Source: Roseovarius sp. ZX-A-9
Lineage (GTDB): Bacteria; Pseudomonadota; Alphaproteobacteria; Rhodobacterales; Rhodobacteraceae
Direction: 5' to 3'
Assembly: GCF_028369135.1 (NCBI RefSeq)
Contig: NZ_JAPWHW010000001.1
Location: 434,001 to 498,000, forward strand
DNA: 64,000 nt
The notes under the pieces are model-generated. The model saw only the letters and a list, made by a program, of their open reading frames with translations, did no database searches and was not told the origin of the DNA. Numbering within the stretch: the stretch's first letter is position 1; each line of letters begins with the position of its first letter. Made by a program: the position numbers and the translations under genes. Positions 36,529-44,952 of this stretch are shown piece after piece.

Positions 36529-36987
36529 ATGACACTTGATCAGATCGACTACCAGATTCTGGACGAATTGCAGAAGGACGCGCGCCAATCCCATCAGGAA
36601 TTGAGCGAGAAGGTGGGATTGTCGCCGTCGCCATGCGCCCGCCGGATCCGCAAACTGGAGGCGAGCGGGTACGTTACAGGCTATGGCGCACGAATTGACG
36701 ACGCGAAGATGGGATTCGGCTTCAGCGTGTTTGTGTCAGTCAAGCTGGACCAGCAGATCGATGGCAGGCTGGTGGATTTCGAACGCGAAGTCCGGCTGTG
36801 CCCCGAGATCGTAGAATGCTGGTTGATGACCGGAAGTTTTGACTATCTGCTGCGGCTTTCGGTCGCCGACCTGCATGATTTCGAAGCATTTTTGACGGGA
36901 AAGCTGACCAAGTTTCCGGGTGTGGCCTCGATCGAATCTTCGGTTCCGATCCGCCGCGTGAAGCATCAGCCGACGCGTATCCGCTAG
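36529..36987 (+). CDS. Lrp/AsnC family transcriptional regulator
   Basis: DNA-binding regulator of 152 aa. The N-terminal helix-turn-helix reads DYQILDELQKDARQSHQELSE then SPSPCARRIRKLEASGYV (residues 6-51), typical of this family; the C-terminal RAM (ligand-binding) domain spans about 65-145. It is transcribed away from the AceE/MdeB-like gene, as mdeR is from mdeB, and probably senses an amino acid linked to that enzyme's substrate. Start ATG at 36529 fits the family N-terminus but has no obvious ribosome-binding site, so leaderless or weak translation is possible. Ligand unknown. Confidence 0.9.
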   Translation: MTLDQIDYQILDELQKDARQSHQELSEKVGLSPSPCARRIRKLEASGYVTGYGARIDDAKMGFGFSVFVSVKLDQQIDGRLVDFEREVRLCPEIVECWLMTGSFDYLLRLSVADLHDFEAFLTGKLTKFPGVASIESSVPIRRVKHQPTRIR

Positions 36988-37096
36988 GTCGTCAGGCCCA
37001 TCGGATTGCTTTGGGATTGCCCCCTGAACAGCCACGCCACCCTGCGCACAAATATGTTTCGCTTTGGGAGTAAATAACCACAATTCCATTGATATG

Positions 37097-37126
37097 TTGC
37101 GAAATTTCGCCATCGCGTTCTATAGT
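37097..37126 (+). promoter_or_regulatory. promoter with embedded palindrome ahead of the glycan cluster
   Basis: TTGCGA (37097-37102) and TATAGT (37121-37126) are 18 bp apart. The 12-bp palindrome GCGAAATTTCGC at 37099-37110 overlaps the -35 box, so a repressor could bind there. The leader to the first gene is about 70 nt. Confidence 0.5.
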
Positions 37127-37204
37127 AGACGCAAAATCAAGGGTGGGCCGTCCGGTGCGAACGGGCCGAGCACCGCCCGATCAGGCAGAGCAAAAGTGAA
37201 TCAC

Positions 37205-39265
37205 ATGGCAGACAGCGTCTCTGAACCGTCCGAATCCCCGCTTTGGCTGCATGATCTGCGTCCCGGCGCCGAGGGCGAAGGGTTCTTTGAAAAGAACCTG
37301 CGGCATTCCCTGATGTTCGTGAAACGGCCCAGTGACCGGCTGCTGGTGACGTTCGACAACCTCTCCAACGTCAATGACGAAAGCGTTACGCGCGAGCCGT
37401 GGGCCTACAAGTTTGCGCAAGATAGCGGCCTGTCTCATCTGGGGATCATGGCGCATGTCAGCGACTGGTACCGCGATACCGACCTGATCAAGCGTTTCGA
37501 AGGGCTGGCGGCACAGGGATTCTTTGACGGCTACAAGCGCGTCGTCTTTGCGGGCGTATCGATGGGCGGCTACGCGGCGCTGGCATTTTCATCGCTTGTG
37601 CCGGGCGCGCATGTGGTGGCGGTCAATCCGCAGACAACGCTCGACCCTGATTTGGTGCCGTGGGAAACCCGGTATGAAAACGGCCGCCGTCAGGACTGGA
37701 CCCTGCCGCTGGCGGATGGCGCGGCGCTGACGAAGGGTGCCGGGCGCGTGAACGTGTTTTACGATCCCTATCACGAGCTTGACCAGCAACATGTGGACCG
37801 GTTCAGCGGCGAAAATATCCGCATATTCAAATGCTGGTTCTCGGCGCACAAGACGGCCGTGTTTCTGCGCAAGATCGGTGTGCTCAAGGCGGTGATGCAT
37901 CACGCGATCTTTGACGAGCTGACCGAGGCCGAGTTTTACCAGCTTTACCGCGCACGGCGAAACCTGCCGTGGTATCGCGGTTCTGTCTCGGGCTATTTCC
38001 GCGAGAAGGGTCGCGAGGATCTGGCGACGCATTTCGATCGAGCGTTCCGCCGCCGCCTGCGCAAGCGCAAGCGCCGTCTGGCCGAAGAGGCAGAGGCGTT
38101 GCAGCAGGTACAGCCGCAGGACGCCCCCGAGAGCGCCCCACAGACCCCAAGCCCCGAGGCCCTGGCCGACATCAAGGCGCAGCCCAAGATCAAATCGGCC
38201 AAGCCGCCGGTGGACGGCCCGATGGCGCGCATCGTCACCCCCAAGGGCGCGGGCGCCAAAGCGCCTGCCAAACAGGGCAAAGGCAGCCGGGTTATCGTGA
38301 CAACGATGAAGAACGAAGGCCCGTTCATGCTGGAATGGGTGGCCTATAACCGGTCCATCGGATTCACCGATTTTCTGATTTACACCAATGACTGCGATGA
38401 CGGCACCGACCTGATCGCCAAGCGGCTGGAGGCGATGGGGTTGGCCCAGCACCGCGAGAACCCGTTCAAGCCGGGCGGCAGCCCGCAGCGTTCGGCGCTG
38501 AAGGACGCAGGCAAGCAGGAGTTGGTGCAGACCGCCGATTGGCTGATCTGTGCCGATTGCGATGAGTTTCTGAATATCCGCGTCGGCTACGGGCGGCTGG
38601 ATGATCTCTTTGCCGCCGTGGGCGAGGCCGATGCGATCTCGGTCTGTTGGAAGCTGTTCGGCAACAGCGGGCAACTGGCCTATCAGGACAAACCGGTGAT
38701 CGAGCAGTTCGACCGCAGTTGTGGCGAGCATGAATACCCCAATTATCGCGCGCTGGGCATGAAGACGCTGGTGCGCAACAATGACCGACTGATTAAGCTG
38801 CGCATCCACCGGCCCGCGTTCCATCTGGATCGCGGCGACGTGGCCTGGGTCGATGGCGGCGGAAATCCGATGCCGGATCTTTACCTGCAACAAGGGTGGA
38901 AGGCGTACGAGGGGTTTAGTCACACCTATGCGCGGTTGCATCATTATGCGGTCCGCTCGGTCGACAGTTTCCTGGTCAAGCGTGACCGGGGCCGGACCAA
39001 CCATGTGGGCGACGATCAGGGCATCGCCTACTGGTCAAACATGAACTACAATTCAGAGCGAGATACCACGATCCACGCGCGCCTGCCCGGCATGCGCAAG
39101 GAGATGGCGAAACTGCTGCAAGACCCGGAACTGGCCAAGCTGCACCGTGGAGCGATCGACTGGCATCGGGGCAAGATCGAGGCGCTGCGCCAGCGCGACG
39201 GCTGGGACGCGTTCCGCGAGCAGATCACCGCGATAAACGCCGCGCCCGAGTTGCAGACAGGCTAG
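37205..39265 (+). CDS. fusion of an alpha/beta-hydrolase-like domain and a GT2-type glycosyltransferase
   Basis: A 686-aa two-domain protein. Residues 15-235 form an alpha/beta-hydrolase-like domain with nucleophile elbow GVSMGGYAAL (Ser119). A basic helix (about 281-300) and a Pro/Ala-rich linker follow (about 300-355). From RVIVTTMKNEG (about 362) a family-2 glycosyltransferase (Glyco_tranf_2_4 type) begins, with Asp451 and Asp453 as the likely metal-binding pair in ADCDEF. No signal peptide or membrane segment. Ribosome-binding site is weak; the ATG at 37205 is chosen because upstream sequence is promoter-like. First gene of a cluster with a sulfotransferase-like protein and further glycosyltransferases; probable role in surface-polysaccharide assembly or modification. 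Sugar unknown. Confidence 0.78.
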   Translation: MADSVSEPSESPLWLHDLRPGAEGEGFFEKNLRHSLMFVKRPSDRLLVTFDNLSNVNDESVTREPWAYKFAQDSGLSHLGIMAHVSDWYRDTDLIKRFEGLAAQGFFDGYKRVVFAGVSMGGYAALAFSSLVPGAHVVAVNPQTTLDPDLVPWETRYENGRRQDWTLPLADGAALTKGAGRVNVFYDPYHELDQQHVDRFSGENIRIFKCWFSAHKTAVFLRKIGVLKAVMHHAIFDELTEAEFYQLYRARRNLPWYRGSVSGYFREKGREDLATHFDRAFRRRLRKRKRRLAEEAEALQQVQPQDAPESAPQTPSPEALADIKAQPKIKSAKPPVDGPMARIVTPKGAGAKAPAKQGKGSRVIVTTMKNEGPFMLEWVAYNRSIGFTDFLIYTNDCDDGTDLIAKRLEAMGLAQHRENPFKPGGSPQRSALKDAGKQELVQTADWLICADCDEFLNIRVGYGRLDDLFAAVGEADAISVCWKLFGNSGQLAYQDKPVIEQFDRSCGEHEYPNYRALGMKTLVRNNDRLIKLRIHRPAFHLDRGDVAWVDGGGNPMPDLYLQQGWKAYEGFSHTYARLHHYAVRSVDSFLVKRDRGRTNHVGDDQGIAYWSNMNYNSERDTTIHARLPGMRKEMAKLLQDPELAKLHRGAIDWHRGKIEALRQRDGWDAFREQITAINAAPELQTG

Positions 39266-39270
39266 GCAAC

Positions 39271-40203
39271 ATGTCCAAGGGCGAGCCCTATGTGGTGCTG
39301 CATGGCGGGGTGCATAAAACCGCCACAAGCCATATCCAGTCGATCCTGCAACGCAACGCGGGGCGGCTGCAGAAACGCGGGGTGTATTACGTGCATCATC
39401 GCGACACGCGCAAACAATACACCGTTCCCACGCAGCTGAACGGCTATGAAAAGCTGGGGCTGGATTACAAGACAAAGGTGCCGGACGACGTACTGGCCCG
39501 CAAGGCCAGGAACTTCTTTAACAAGATCGGCGCGGGCCCGGGCGACCGGATCGTGCTGTCGGACGAAAACATGCCGGGCCATAGCGGGCACTGTGTGCGG
39601 TCCGGGTTGCTCTATAACCGACGCGAGGTCTTGTTGCCGATATTCGCACAGAACATCCCCTATCCGGTGACAGAGGTGCATATCGCGCTGCGCAATTATG
39701 CGGATTTCTTTGCCTCAACTTTTGTCGAGTTCCTGCGCTCGGCCAAGGGCGAGAACGTCATTCCCGAAGCGCAGATGAAACGCGCGGTGCTGTCGAACCT
39801 GCCCAGTTGGACGGGTTTCATCGATCTGGTGCTCAGCTGTTTTCCCGAGGCGCAGATGACGGTCTGGCGACACGAGGATTTCGGTAGCCTGTCGGACCGA
39901 GTGATCGGCAATCTGATCGGCAGCGCGGTCGAGGTGAGCGATCTGGTCACGCCCAAACGCAAGCGCGGCCGGCCCTCGGCCAGTCACCGCGCGGTGCAGG
40001 AATTGCTGATGGAAATCGAGCGTTCCGGCGGTGAAGCGGCGCTGGCGCGTCGGGTCGAAATACAGGACGCCTATCCGCGCGGGCCGGAGTATCCGGGATA
40101 TAACCCTTGGAACGAGGCCGAGCGCGCACATCTGGGCCGGATCTACGACAAGGACATCAAGGAAATCGCAATGCGCAAGCGGGTAACCCTACTGGAGGGG
40201 TAG
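39271..40203 (+). CDS. sulfotransferase-like protein
   Basis: A 310-aa cytoplasmic protein starting YVVLHGGVHKTATSHIQS, which matches the 5'-phosphosulfate-binding loop (GxxKTGTT-like) of PAPS-dependent sulfotransferases at residues 8-22. A later RIVLSDENMPG (about 91) and HIALRNYADFFAS (about 131-143, resembling the 3'-phosphate-binding RNPxDxxxS) support it. The start lies 5 bp after the fusion gene stop, so the two are cotranscribed. It may sulfate the glycan made by neighbouring glycosyltransferases. Related P-loop kinases and 'sulfotransferase-fold' proteins of unknown activity cannot be excluded. Confidence 0.7.
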   Translation: MSKGEPYVVLHGGVHKTATSHIQSILQRNAGRLQKRGVYYVHHRDTRKQYTVPTQLNGYEKLGLDYKTKVPDDVLARKARNFFNKIGAGPGDRIVLSDENMPGHSGHCVRSGLLYNRREVLLPIFAQNIPYPVTEVHIALRNYADFFASTFVEFLRSAKGENVIPEAQMKRAVLSNLPSWTGFIDLVLSCFPEAQMTVWRHEDFGSLSDRVIGNLIGSAVEVSDLVTPKRKRGRPSASHRAVQELLMEIERSGGEAALARRVEIQDAYPRGPEYPGYNPWNEAERAHLGRIYDKDIKEIAMRKRVTLLEG

Positions 40204-40419
40204 CATATTGCCACGACCCGGCAGATGCGCGCGGCATTTGCGTCTCACAGGCCATTAATTCAGCATCCAGAATACCCGGGCAAACGCATTTGCCACAATT
40301 TTGCCTTTATTCGCCCTTTAGCTGAAAGGCGAGCAGAACGGCCGTCTGGCCGGAAAATCAGCGCGGTAAACACGCGTAGTTCTTGGAGCGTGCACGCAAA
40401 GGCGGGTTCGGAGGCAAAA
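40204..40419. other. 216-bp intergenic region before the tandem glycosyltransferases
   Basis: No gene is seen. The stretch is more AT-rich than its surroundings in the middle (40280-40330) and could hold a promoter, but no well-spaced pair of boxes stands out. GGCCG and CGGCC blocks near 40342-40355 could form a short stem. Codon frames through it do not resemble proteins. Confidence 0.4.
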
Positions 40420-41274
40420 ATGAAACAAGAATACGAAATCGGCATGCTGTGGGTCGAGGGCCCGATGAGCTTTGTAGAGTTGCTATGCGCCAAATCCTTC
40501 GTGGATGCGGGTCATCACGTGAAGCTCTACCACTACGGCGAAATCCCCAATGCGCCGGATTATGTCGAGATGGTCGATGGCAACACGGTGCTCAATGCCG
40601 ACGAGTTCATCACCCATAACCGAACCGGCAGTTTCGCGCTATTCTCGGACGTGTTCCGGTATCACCTGTTGCAACAGACCGACCGGCTGATCTGGGCCGA
40701 TCTGGACGCCTATTGCGTCAAGCCATTCGAGAGCGAGACGGGCCATTTCTTTGGCTACGAGTCGCGCCGCTCGATCAATGGCGGCGTGCTGGGCCTGCCG
40801 TCGGACAGCGAGGCACTGGGCCAGTTGCTGGAGATGTCCGAGGATGAATACGGCATCCCCGAATGGTTCTCGGATGAGGAAAAACAACGCTTGCAGGCAC
40901 TGAAGGATGCAGGCCAGCCCGAGCATGTCAGCCTGATGCCCTGGGGCGTCTGGGGGCCGCACGCCCTGACACATTACCTGAAGAAAACCGGCGAGGCGAA
41001 ATATGCGCTACCGATCAAAGGATTGTACCCCGTCGGGTTCCGCCACCGCCGCCGCCTGATGAAACGCAAGATGCGCAAGGACATCGAGGCCAAGATCACC
41101 GACGACACCTATTCGGTGCATTTCTACGGGCGCCGGGTGCGCGAATTCCTGGCGATGAAGGGCGGACGGCCGCAAGGAGCAAGCTATATGGGGCAGTTGC
41201 TGGCCAAGCACGGCATCAATACCGAGGCGGCACCGGTCTGGGCACGCGAAGAGCGTGAGGCCGAAGCGGCCTGA
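40420..41274 (+). CDS. DXD-containing glycosyltransferase, tandem paralogue 1
   Basis: A 284-aa glycosyltransferase of the DXD sugar-transferase type (as in capsule and Gly_transf_sug proteins). It opens EIGMLWVEGPMSFVELLC, and the metal-binding motif is ADLDAY with Asp94 and Asp96; SINGGVLGLP (about 114) and PWGVWGPHAL (about 178) are also conserved in the copy next door. GGAGGC seven bases ahead of the ATG decides the start; the frame extends to 40225 without similarity. Followed after 121 bp by a close paralogue. It probably adds a hexose from a nucleotide sugar to a surface glycan. Confidence 0.82.
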   Translation: MKQEYEIGMLWVEGPMSFVELLCAKSFVDAGHHVKLYHYGEIPNAPDYVEMVDGNTVLNADEFITHNRTGSFALFSDVFRYHLLQQTDRLIWADLDAYCVKPFESETGHFFGYESRRSINGGVLGLPSDSEALGQLLEMSEDEYGIPEWFSDEEKQRLQALKDAGQPEHVSLMPWGVWGPHALTHYLKKTGEAKYALPIKGLYPVGFRHRRRLMKRKMRKDIEAKITDDTYSVHFYGRRVREFLAMKGGRPQGASYMGQLLAKHGINTEAAPVWAREEREAEAA

Positions 41275-41280
41275 TTGCGT

Positions 41281-41350
41281 GCCAACCATGAACATTGCCG
41301 GGTGATCAAATTCCGAGTAATGTTCGTGTCATAACAATAACACGGTTGGC
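41281..41350 (+). promoter_or_regulatory. nested inverted repeats between the tandem glycosyltransferase genes
   Basis: GCCAACC (41281-41287) pairs with GGTTGGC (41344-41350), and inside them GAACATT (41290-41296) pairs with AATGTTC (41319-41325). The nested pairs could fold into one long stem in the transcript or mark an operator. Confidence 0.4.
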
Positions 41351-41395
41351 CGCCAGATGTGGACCGACCTGCGAGGCACAAAAGGCGGATCCGAC

Positions 41396-42253
41396 GTGAG
41401 CGGACTATACCATATTGCAATGCTGTGGGTCGAAGGCCCGCTGAGCTATGTCGAGCAACTGTGCGTGCAATCCTTTCTGGATGCAGGGCACGAGGTGACG
41501 CTCTATCACTACGGGCCTGTCTCGAACGTGCCTGATGGCGCGAAGGTGGTGCATGGCGATGCCATCCTGAAACGCGATAATTTCATCCAGCACGGGCGCA
41601 CCGGCAGTCTTGCGCTTTTCTCGGACGTGTTCCGCTATCACCTGCTGACGAAATCGACGCGGACGATCTGGGCCGACACGGACGCCTATTGTCTGAAACC
41701 GTTCGAGACCGAGACCGGGCATTACTTTGGCTGGGAGAGCGAGCATCACATCAATGGCGGCGTTCTGGGCCTGCCACCGGACAGCCCTGCGCTGGCCGGT
41801 CTGTTGGCAATGACCGAGGACGAGTACGGCATCCCCTTCTGGTACAGCGAAGGCGCCAAGGCCAAACTTCAGGCGCAGGCCGATGCCGGCACGCCGGTGC
41901 ATGTCAGCGACCTGCCCTGGGGTGTCTGGGGGCCGCACGCGGTCACGGCCTGGGTGCAGCGGACGGGCGAGGACAAATATGCGTTTGCGCGCGAAGTGCT
42001 CTACCCCGTGCCGTTCGAGCTACGCCGCAAGATGGTCAAGGCCGGAGGCCGCAAGGCCGCCGAGCGGCATCTGACCGAGCGAAGCACATCCATCCATCTA
42101 TACGGGCGTCGCATCCGCGAGTTTCTGGCCAGCCGCCCGAATGGATTGCCGGACGAAGGTGGGCTGATCGACGCGCTGCTGAAAAAGCACGGGATCGACC
42201 CGTTGGGCGCGCCAGTGTTCAGCAAGAAAGACAAAGCAGACGCAGCAGGATAA
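41396..42253 (+). CDS. DXD-containing glycosyltransferase, tandem paralogue 2
   Basis: A 285-aa copy of the preceding gene: it begins HIAMLWVEGPLSYVEQLC, has ADTDAY with Asp94 and Asp96 at the same positions, HINGGVLGLP and PWGVWGPHAV. Identity looks high throughout, so a tandem duplication is clear. GTG at 41396 aligns with the start of copy 1 and is preceded by AAGGCGGA; an ATG at 41357 would add 13 unrelated residues. The copies have diverged most in the C-terminal third, which may mean different acceptors. Its end lies 14 bp before the methyltransferase gene. Confidence 0.82.
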   Translation: MSGLYHIAMLWVEGPLSYVEQLCVQSFLDAGHEVTLYHYGPVSNVPDGAKVVHGDAILKRDNFIQHGRTGSLALFSDVFRYHLLTKSTRTIWADTDAYCLKPFETETGHYFGWESEHHINGGVLGLPPDSPALAGLLAMTEDEYGIPFWYSEGAKAKLQAQADAGTPVHVSDLPWGVWGPHAVTAWVQRTGEDKYAFAREVLYPVPFELRRKMVKAGGRKAAERHLTERSTSIHLYGRRIREFLASRPNGLPDEGGLIDALLKKHGIDPLGAPVFSKKDKADAAG

Positions 42254-42267
42254 AAAGAGGCAAGCCC

Positions 42268-42975
42268 ATGTTAGATGCAGGAACCGCCCGGATGACAGCC
42301 AAGAACGAGAACCTGACCGACCTGGCGGATCGCTATGGATCAGACAAGGGATCGACCAAGCATCGGTATACCGAACTTTACCACATGCTGTTTCACCCCT
42401 ACCGACAGCGCAAGATCAACTTTCTGGAAATGGGCCTGCTGATCGGCGGGCCAGAGCACGGGATCGACAAGGATCGCAAGACCACGGATGTGCCGTCGAT
42501 CCGCATGTGGCTGGAATATTTCCCCAAGGCGAATATCCATGGGCTGGATGTGTCGGATTTTTCCTGGTTTGAGCATGAGCGGTTCACGTTCCACCGCTGC
42601 GACATGGACAACCGCGCCGAGATTGCACAGGCGATGGAAAACATGGATGCCCCGGATATCGTGATCGACGATGCCAGCCATGCCAGCCATCACCAGCAGA
42701 ATGCCTTTCTCGAGATTTTTCCCAAGCTGAAATCCGGCGGTCTCTATGTGATCGAGGACCTGCGCTGGCAGCCCGATCCTTACGAAGTTCCGGGTATCAC
42801 CAAGACTGCGGCACTGCTGCGCTCCTATATCGACGACCGAACCTTCAGCCATACCGATCCGGCGGTTGCCGAGGCGTTCAATGCGCTGATCCCAGAGATT
42901 TCGGCCTGCATCGTACATCCGGTGCGTTACCAGAAAAAGCGCAAGGATCAGGTGGCGGTGATCCACAAGCGGTAG
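42268..42975 (+). CDS. class I SAM-dependent methyltransferase
   Basis: A 235-aa methyltransferase of the group found with glycan and macrolide sugar genes. It opens LTDLADRYGSDKGSTKHRYTELYH (shortened: YGSDKGSTKHRYTELY, about residues 20-35), then the SAM-binding strand INFLEMGLLIGG (about 50), GLDVSDF and the metal-type motif IVIDDASH (about 126-133). AAAGAGG precedes the ATG. Position behind the two glycosyltransferases suggests O-methylation of a sugar residue. Substrate not determinable. Confidence 0.82.
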   Translation: MLDAGTARMTAKNENLTDLADRYGSDKGSTKHRYTELYHMLFHPYRQRKINFLEMGLLIGGPEHGIDKDRKTTDVPSIRMWLEYFPKANIHGLDVSDFSWFEHERFTFHRCDMDNRAEIAQAMENMDAPDIVIDDASHASHHQQNAFLEIFPKLKSGGLYVIEDLRWQPDPYEVPGITKTAALLRSYIDDRTFSHTDPAVAEAFNALIPEISACIVHPVRYQKKRKDQVAVIHKR

Positions 42976-42996
42976 AGCCCAAAAGGACGTGAACGC

Positions 42997-43458
42997 ATGA
43001 TCTGGCTGGAGGCGCTGAGCTATGTGGTCACGATCCTCGGTTTTCCGACAGCCATTCTGGTGATCATCCGCGAAGAGCGCTTGCGCCGCGAGAACGAAGA
43101 AAACGAACTGCACCGCCAGTTATCGGAGGAATACGATAATTTCCTGCGGCTGGTGATGGACAATGCCGATCTGCTGCTGTTGAGCAAAAACAGCCTGCCC
43201 GAGCCGCTGAGCGATGAGCAGCGAGAGCGCACCGATATCATATTCCGCATTCTCATCTCGCTCTTCGAGAAAGCCTATATCATTCTTTACACGGACGGCA
43301 TGGAAGGGCAGGCGCGGCGCCGCTGGCTGTCATGGGAGGATGACATGGTGGAATGGTGCGCGCGTGACGATTTCCGCACCGCCCTGCCATATCTGCTGGA
43401 GGGCGAGGATGACGCGTTTGGAAAACACATCCTGCAGCTGGCAAAACGTCATGCGTGA
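42997..43458 (+). CDS. small membrane-anchored protein of unknown function
   Basis: A 153-aa protein with one N-terminal hydrophobic segment (about residues 4-24), then a charged coiled-coil-like stretch EERLRRENEENELHRQL (about 26-42) and a helical cytoplasmic domain. AAAAGGACG precedes the ATG at 42997, 21 bp after the methyltransferase gene, so it belongs to the glycan operon. The domain resembles membrane-tethered proteins of the DUF4760 kind, but I am not sure of that. A scaffolding or regulatory role for the cluster is conceivable. Confidence 0.65.
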   Translation: MIWLEALSYVVTILGFPTAILVIIREERLRRENEENELHRQLSEEYDNFLRLVMDNADLLLLSKNSLPEPLSDEQRERTDIIFRILISLFEKAYIILYTDGMEGQARRRWLSWEDDMVEWCARDDFRTALPYLLEGEDDAFGKHILQLAKRHA

Positions 43459-43517
43459 ATGCGGGCCACGCCAGGTATCAATGATTCGATAAATTTCCGT
43501 GCCCGCCACCGCGGCAC

Positions 43518-43549
43518 AAAAAACCGGCCCGCAATCCTGCGGACCGGCC
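43518..43549 (-). terminator. terminator of the substrate-binding protein gene
   Basis: On the minus strand GCCGGTCCGC pairs with GCGGGCCGG (bases 43539-43548 and 43524-43532) around a 6-nt loop, followed by six Ts. It lies between two convergent genes. Confidence 0.85.
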
Positions 43550-43571
43550 ATCGCCCGGAATTTCCCCCGGT

Positions 43572-44870
43572 TCAGAACGACTGTGTCGTATAATCCACTT
43601 CATCGGGATAAAGCGTGTCCTCGATCGACGTGGTGTGCACGCGCACCATTTTCCCGCCTTCGACCTTCGAGATATACTGGTGTCCAAACACCTGGTGCGT
43701 CTTGCCGTTGAACAGCTTCGCCCCCTGCGGATGTGCCTGGCTCTCGGGCAGGTCGGTCATCGCCTCAACCGCCTCGATCAGTGCGGCGCGATCATCCGGC
43801 CCAGTATAACCCGCGGCCTCCATCCCCGCCTTGATCACGTGCAGTGTCTCCCAGCAGCCGAACATGTGGGCGTAGGTCGATACGTCCGACGCATCGCTGA
43901 CCGACGCGCCATTGGCATCAACGCCGACCGCCGCGCGATAGAACGTCTCGTGTTCGCTTTGATCGGCCTGGGCGTAGCGCGGCATGCCTTCCCAGAAATA
44001 CGTGCCTTCGAGAAACTCCAGACCAGGGCTGGAGATATCGACCGCTTCAAGGCTGTCGATAAACCCGAAGAGCGCAGGACCGTTGGGGCCGAAAAACTCG
44101 CCCAGTTCCTTGACGAAGGTCAGCACGGCGGGGCCGACCATGACGTGATAAAGCACTTCGGTCTCGCGTGGAATCTTCGGGAAATACTTGGTAAACGAGG
44201 TCTCGGAGGGCGGGATCGCGATATGTTCCAGCACCTCGCCGCCCTGCGCCTCGATCGCGGCGGTAAAGAAATCGCGGTGATCATGGCCGAACGCGAAATC
44301 GGGAAAGACCATCGTGACCTTTTTGCCCAGGTTCTCGGCCACGTAGGGCGCCATCGCCTGCACCTGTGATTTCACATCGGTGATACCGGGCTGCAACGTG
44401 TAACGATTGAGCATGCCGCTGGCCACGTGATGCCCCTCGGAGACGACGAAATAGGGCAGCTTCAGCTCTCCCGCGCGGGGGGCGGAGCCGATCACGACGT
44501 GGCTGAACAAGGTGCCGAACCCGACATCGCAATTGTGCTGGGTCGCAAATTTCTCGACCACTTCGGCACCGCGCTTGGGGTCGGTCCCGTCATCCTCGGC
44601 CACGATCTCTACCATCCGGCCGTTGATGCCACCGCCATCGTTGATCACCTTGACAGCCGCATCGGTGGTGCGCCCATACCAGCGCCCATAGGCCGCGCCG
44701 ATACCGGTGCGGTGGATCTGGAACCCGACCCTGATCGGTTCGGCGGTCTGCGCATGGGTATAGCGCGCCCAGAGAGGCAGACTTGCCGCCCCGGCGCCCG
44801 CGGCCAGCGTCTTGAGTGCGCCACGGCGCGAAAGGCTCTGCTTGGGTTTCGGCGTGCTGGTCATTGTCAT
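43572..44870 (-). CDS. ABC transporter substrate-binding protein, branched-chain amino acid/amide type, Tat-exported
   Basis: Periplasmic receptor of 432 aa in the LivJ/FmdD/urea-binding family. The N-terminus has a twin-arginine signal, SRRGALK followed by a hydrophobic Ala/Gly stretch and cleavage near THAQT (about residue 38), so it is likely folded before export. The mature part shows IRVGFQIHRTGIGAAYG, NDGGGINGRMVEIVAEDDGTDP (about 77-98) and the two-lobe binding-protein pattern. CCGAGGAGAC precedes the ATG at 44870. No permease or ATPase genes adjoin, which is unusual. An amide, urea or amino acid ligand is likely; which one is unknown. Confidence 0.88.
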   Translation of the reverse strand: MTMTSTPKPKQSLSRRGALKTLAAGAGAASLPLWARYTHAQTAEPIRVGFQIHRTGIGAAYGRWYGRTTDAAVKVINDGGGINGRMVEIVAEDDGTDPKRGAEVVEKFATQHNCDVGFGTLFSHVVIGSAPRAGELKLPYFVVSEGHHVASGMLNRYTLQPGITDVKSQVQAMAPYVAENLGKKVTMVFPDFAFGHDHRDFFTAAIEAQGGEVLEHIAIPPSETSFTKYFPKIPRETEVLYHVMVGPAVLTFVKELGEFFGPNGPALFGFIDSLEAVDISSPGLEFLEGTYFWEGMPRYAQADQSEHETFYRAAVGVDANGASVSDASDVSTYAHMFGCWETLHVIKAGMEAAGYTGPDDRAALIEAVEAMTDLPESQAHPQGAKLFNGKTHQVFGHQYISKVEGGKMVRVHTTSIEDTLYPDEVDYTTQSF

Positions 44871-44952
44871 GTCTCCTCGGATTGTGGCGGGGCAATTCCG
44901 CCTTTGCCGCAATCCTGCGAAGCAAATCGGCACTTGTCCAGTTATTTGCGTG

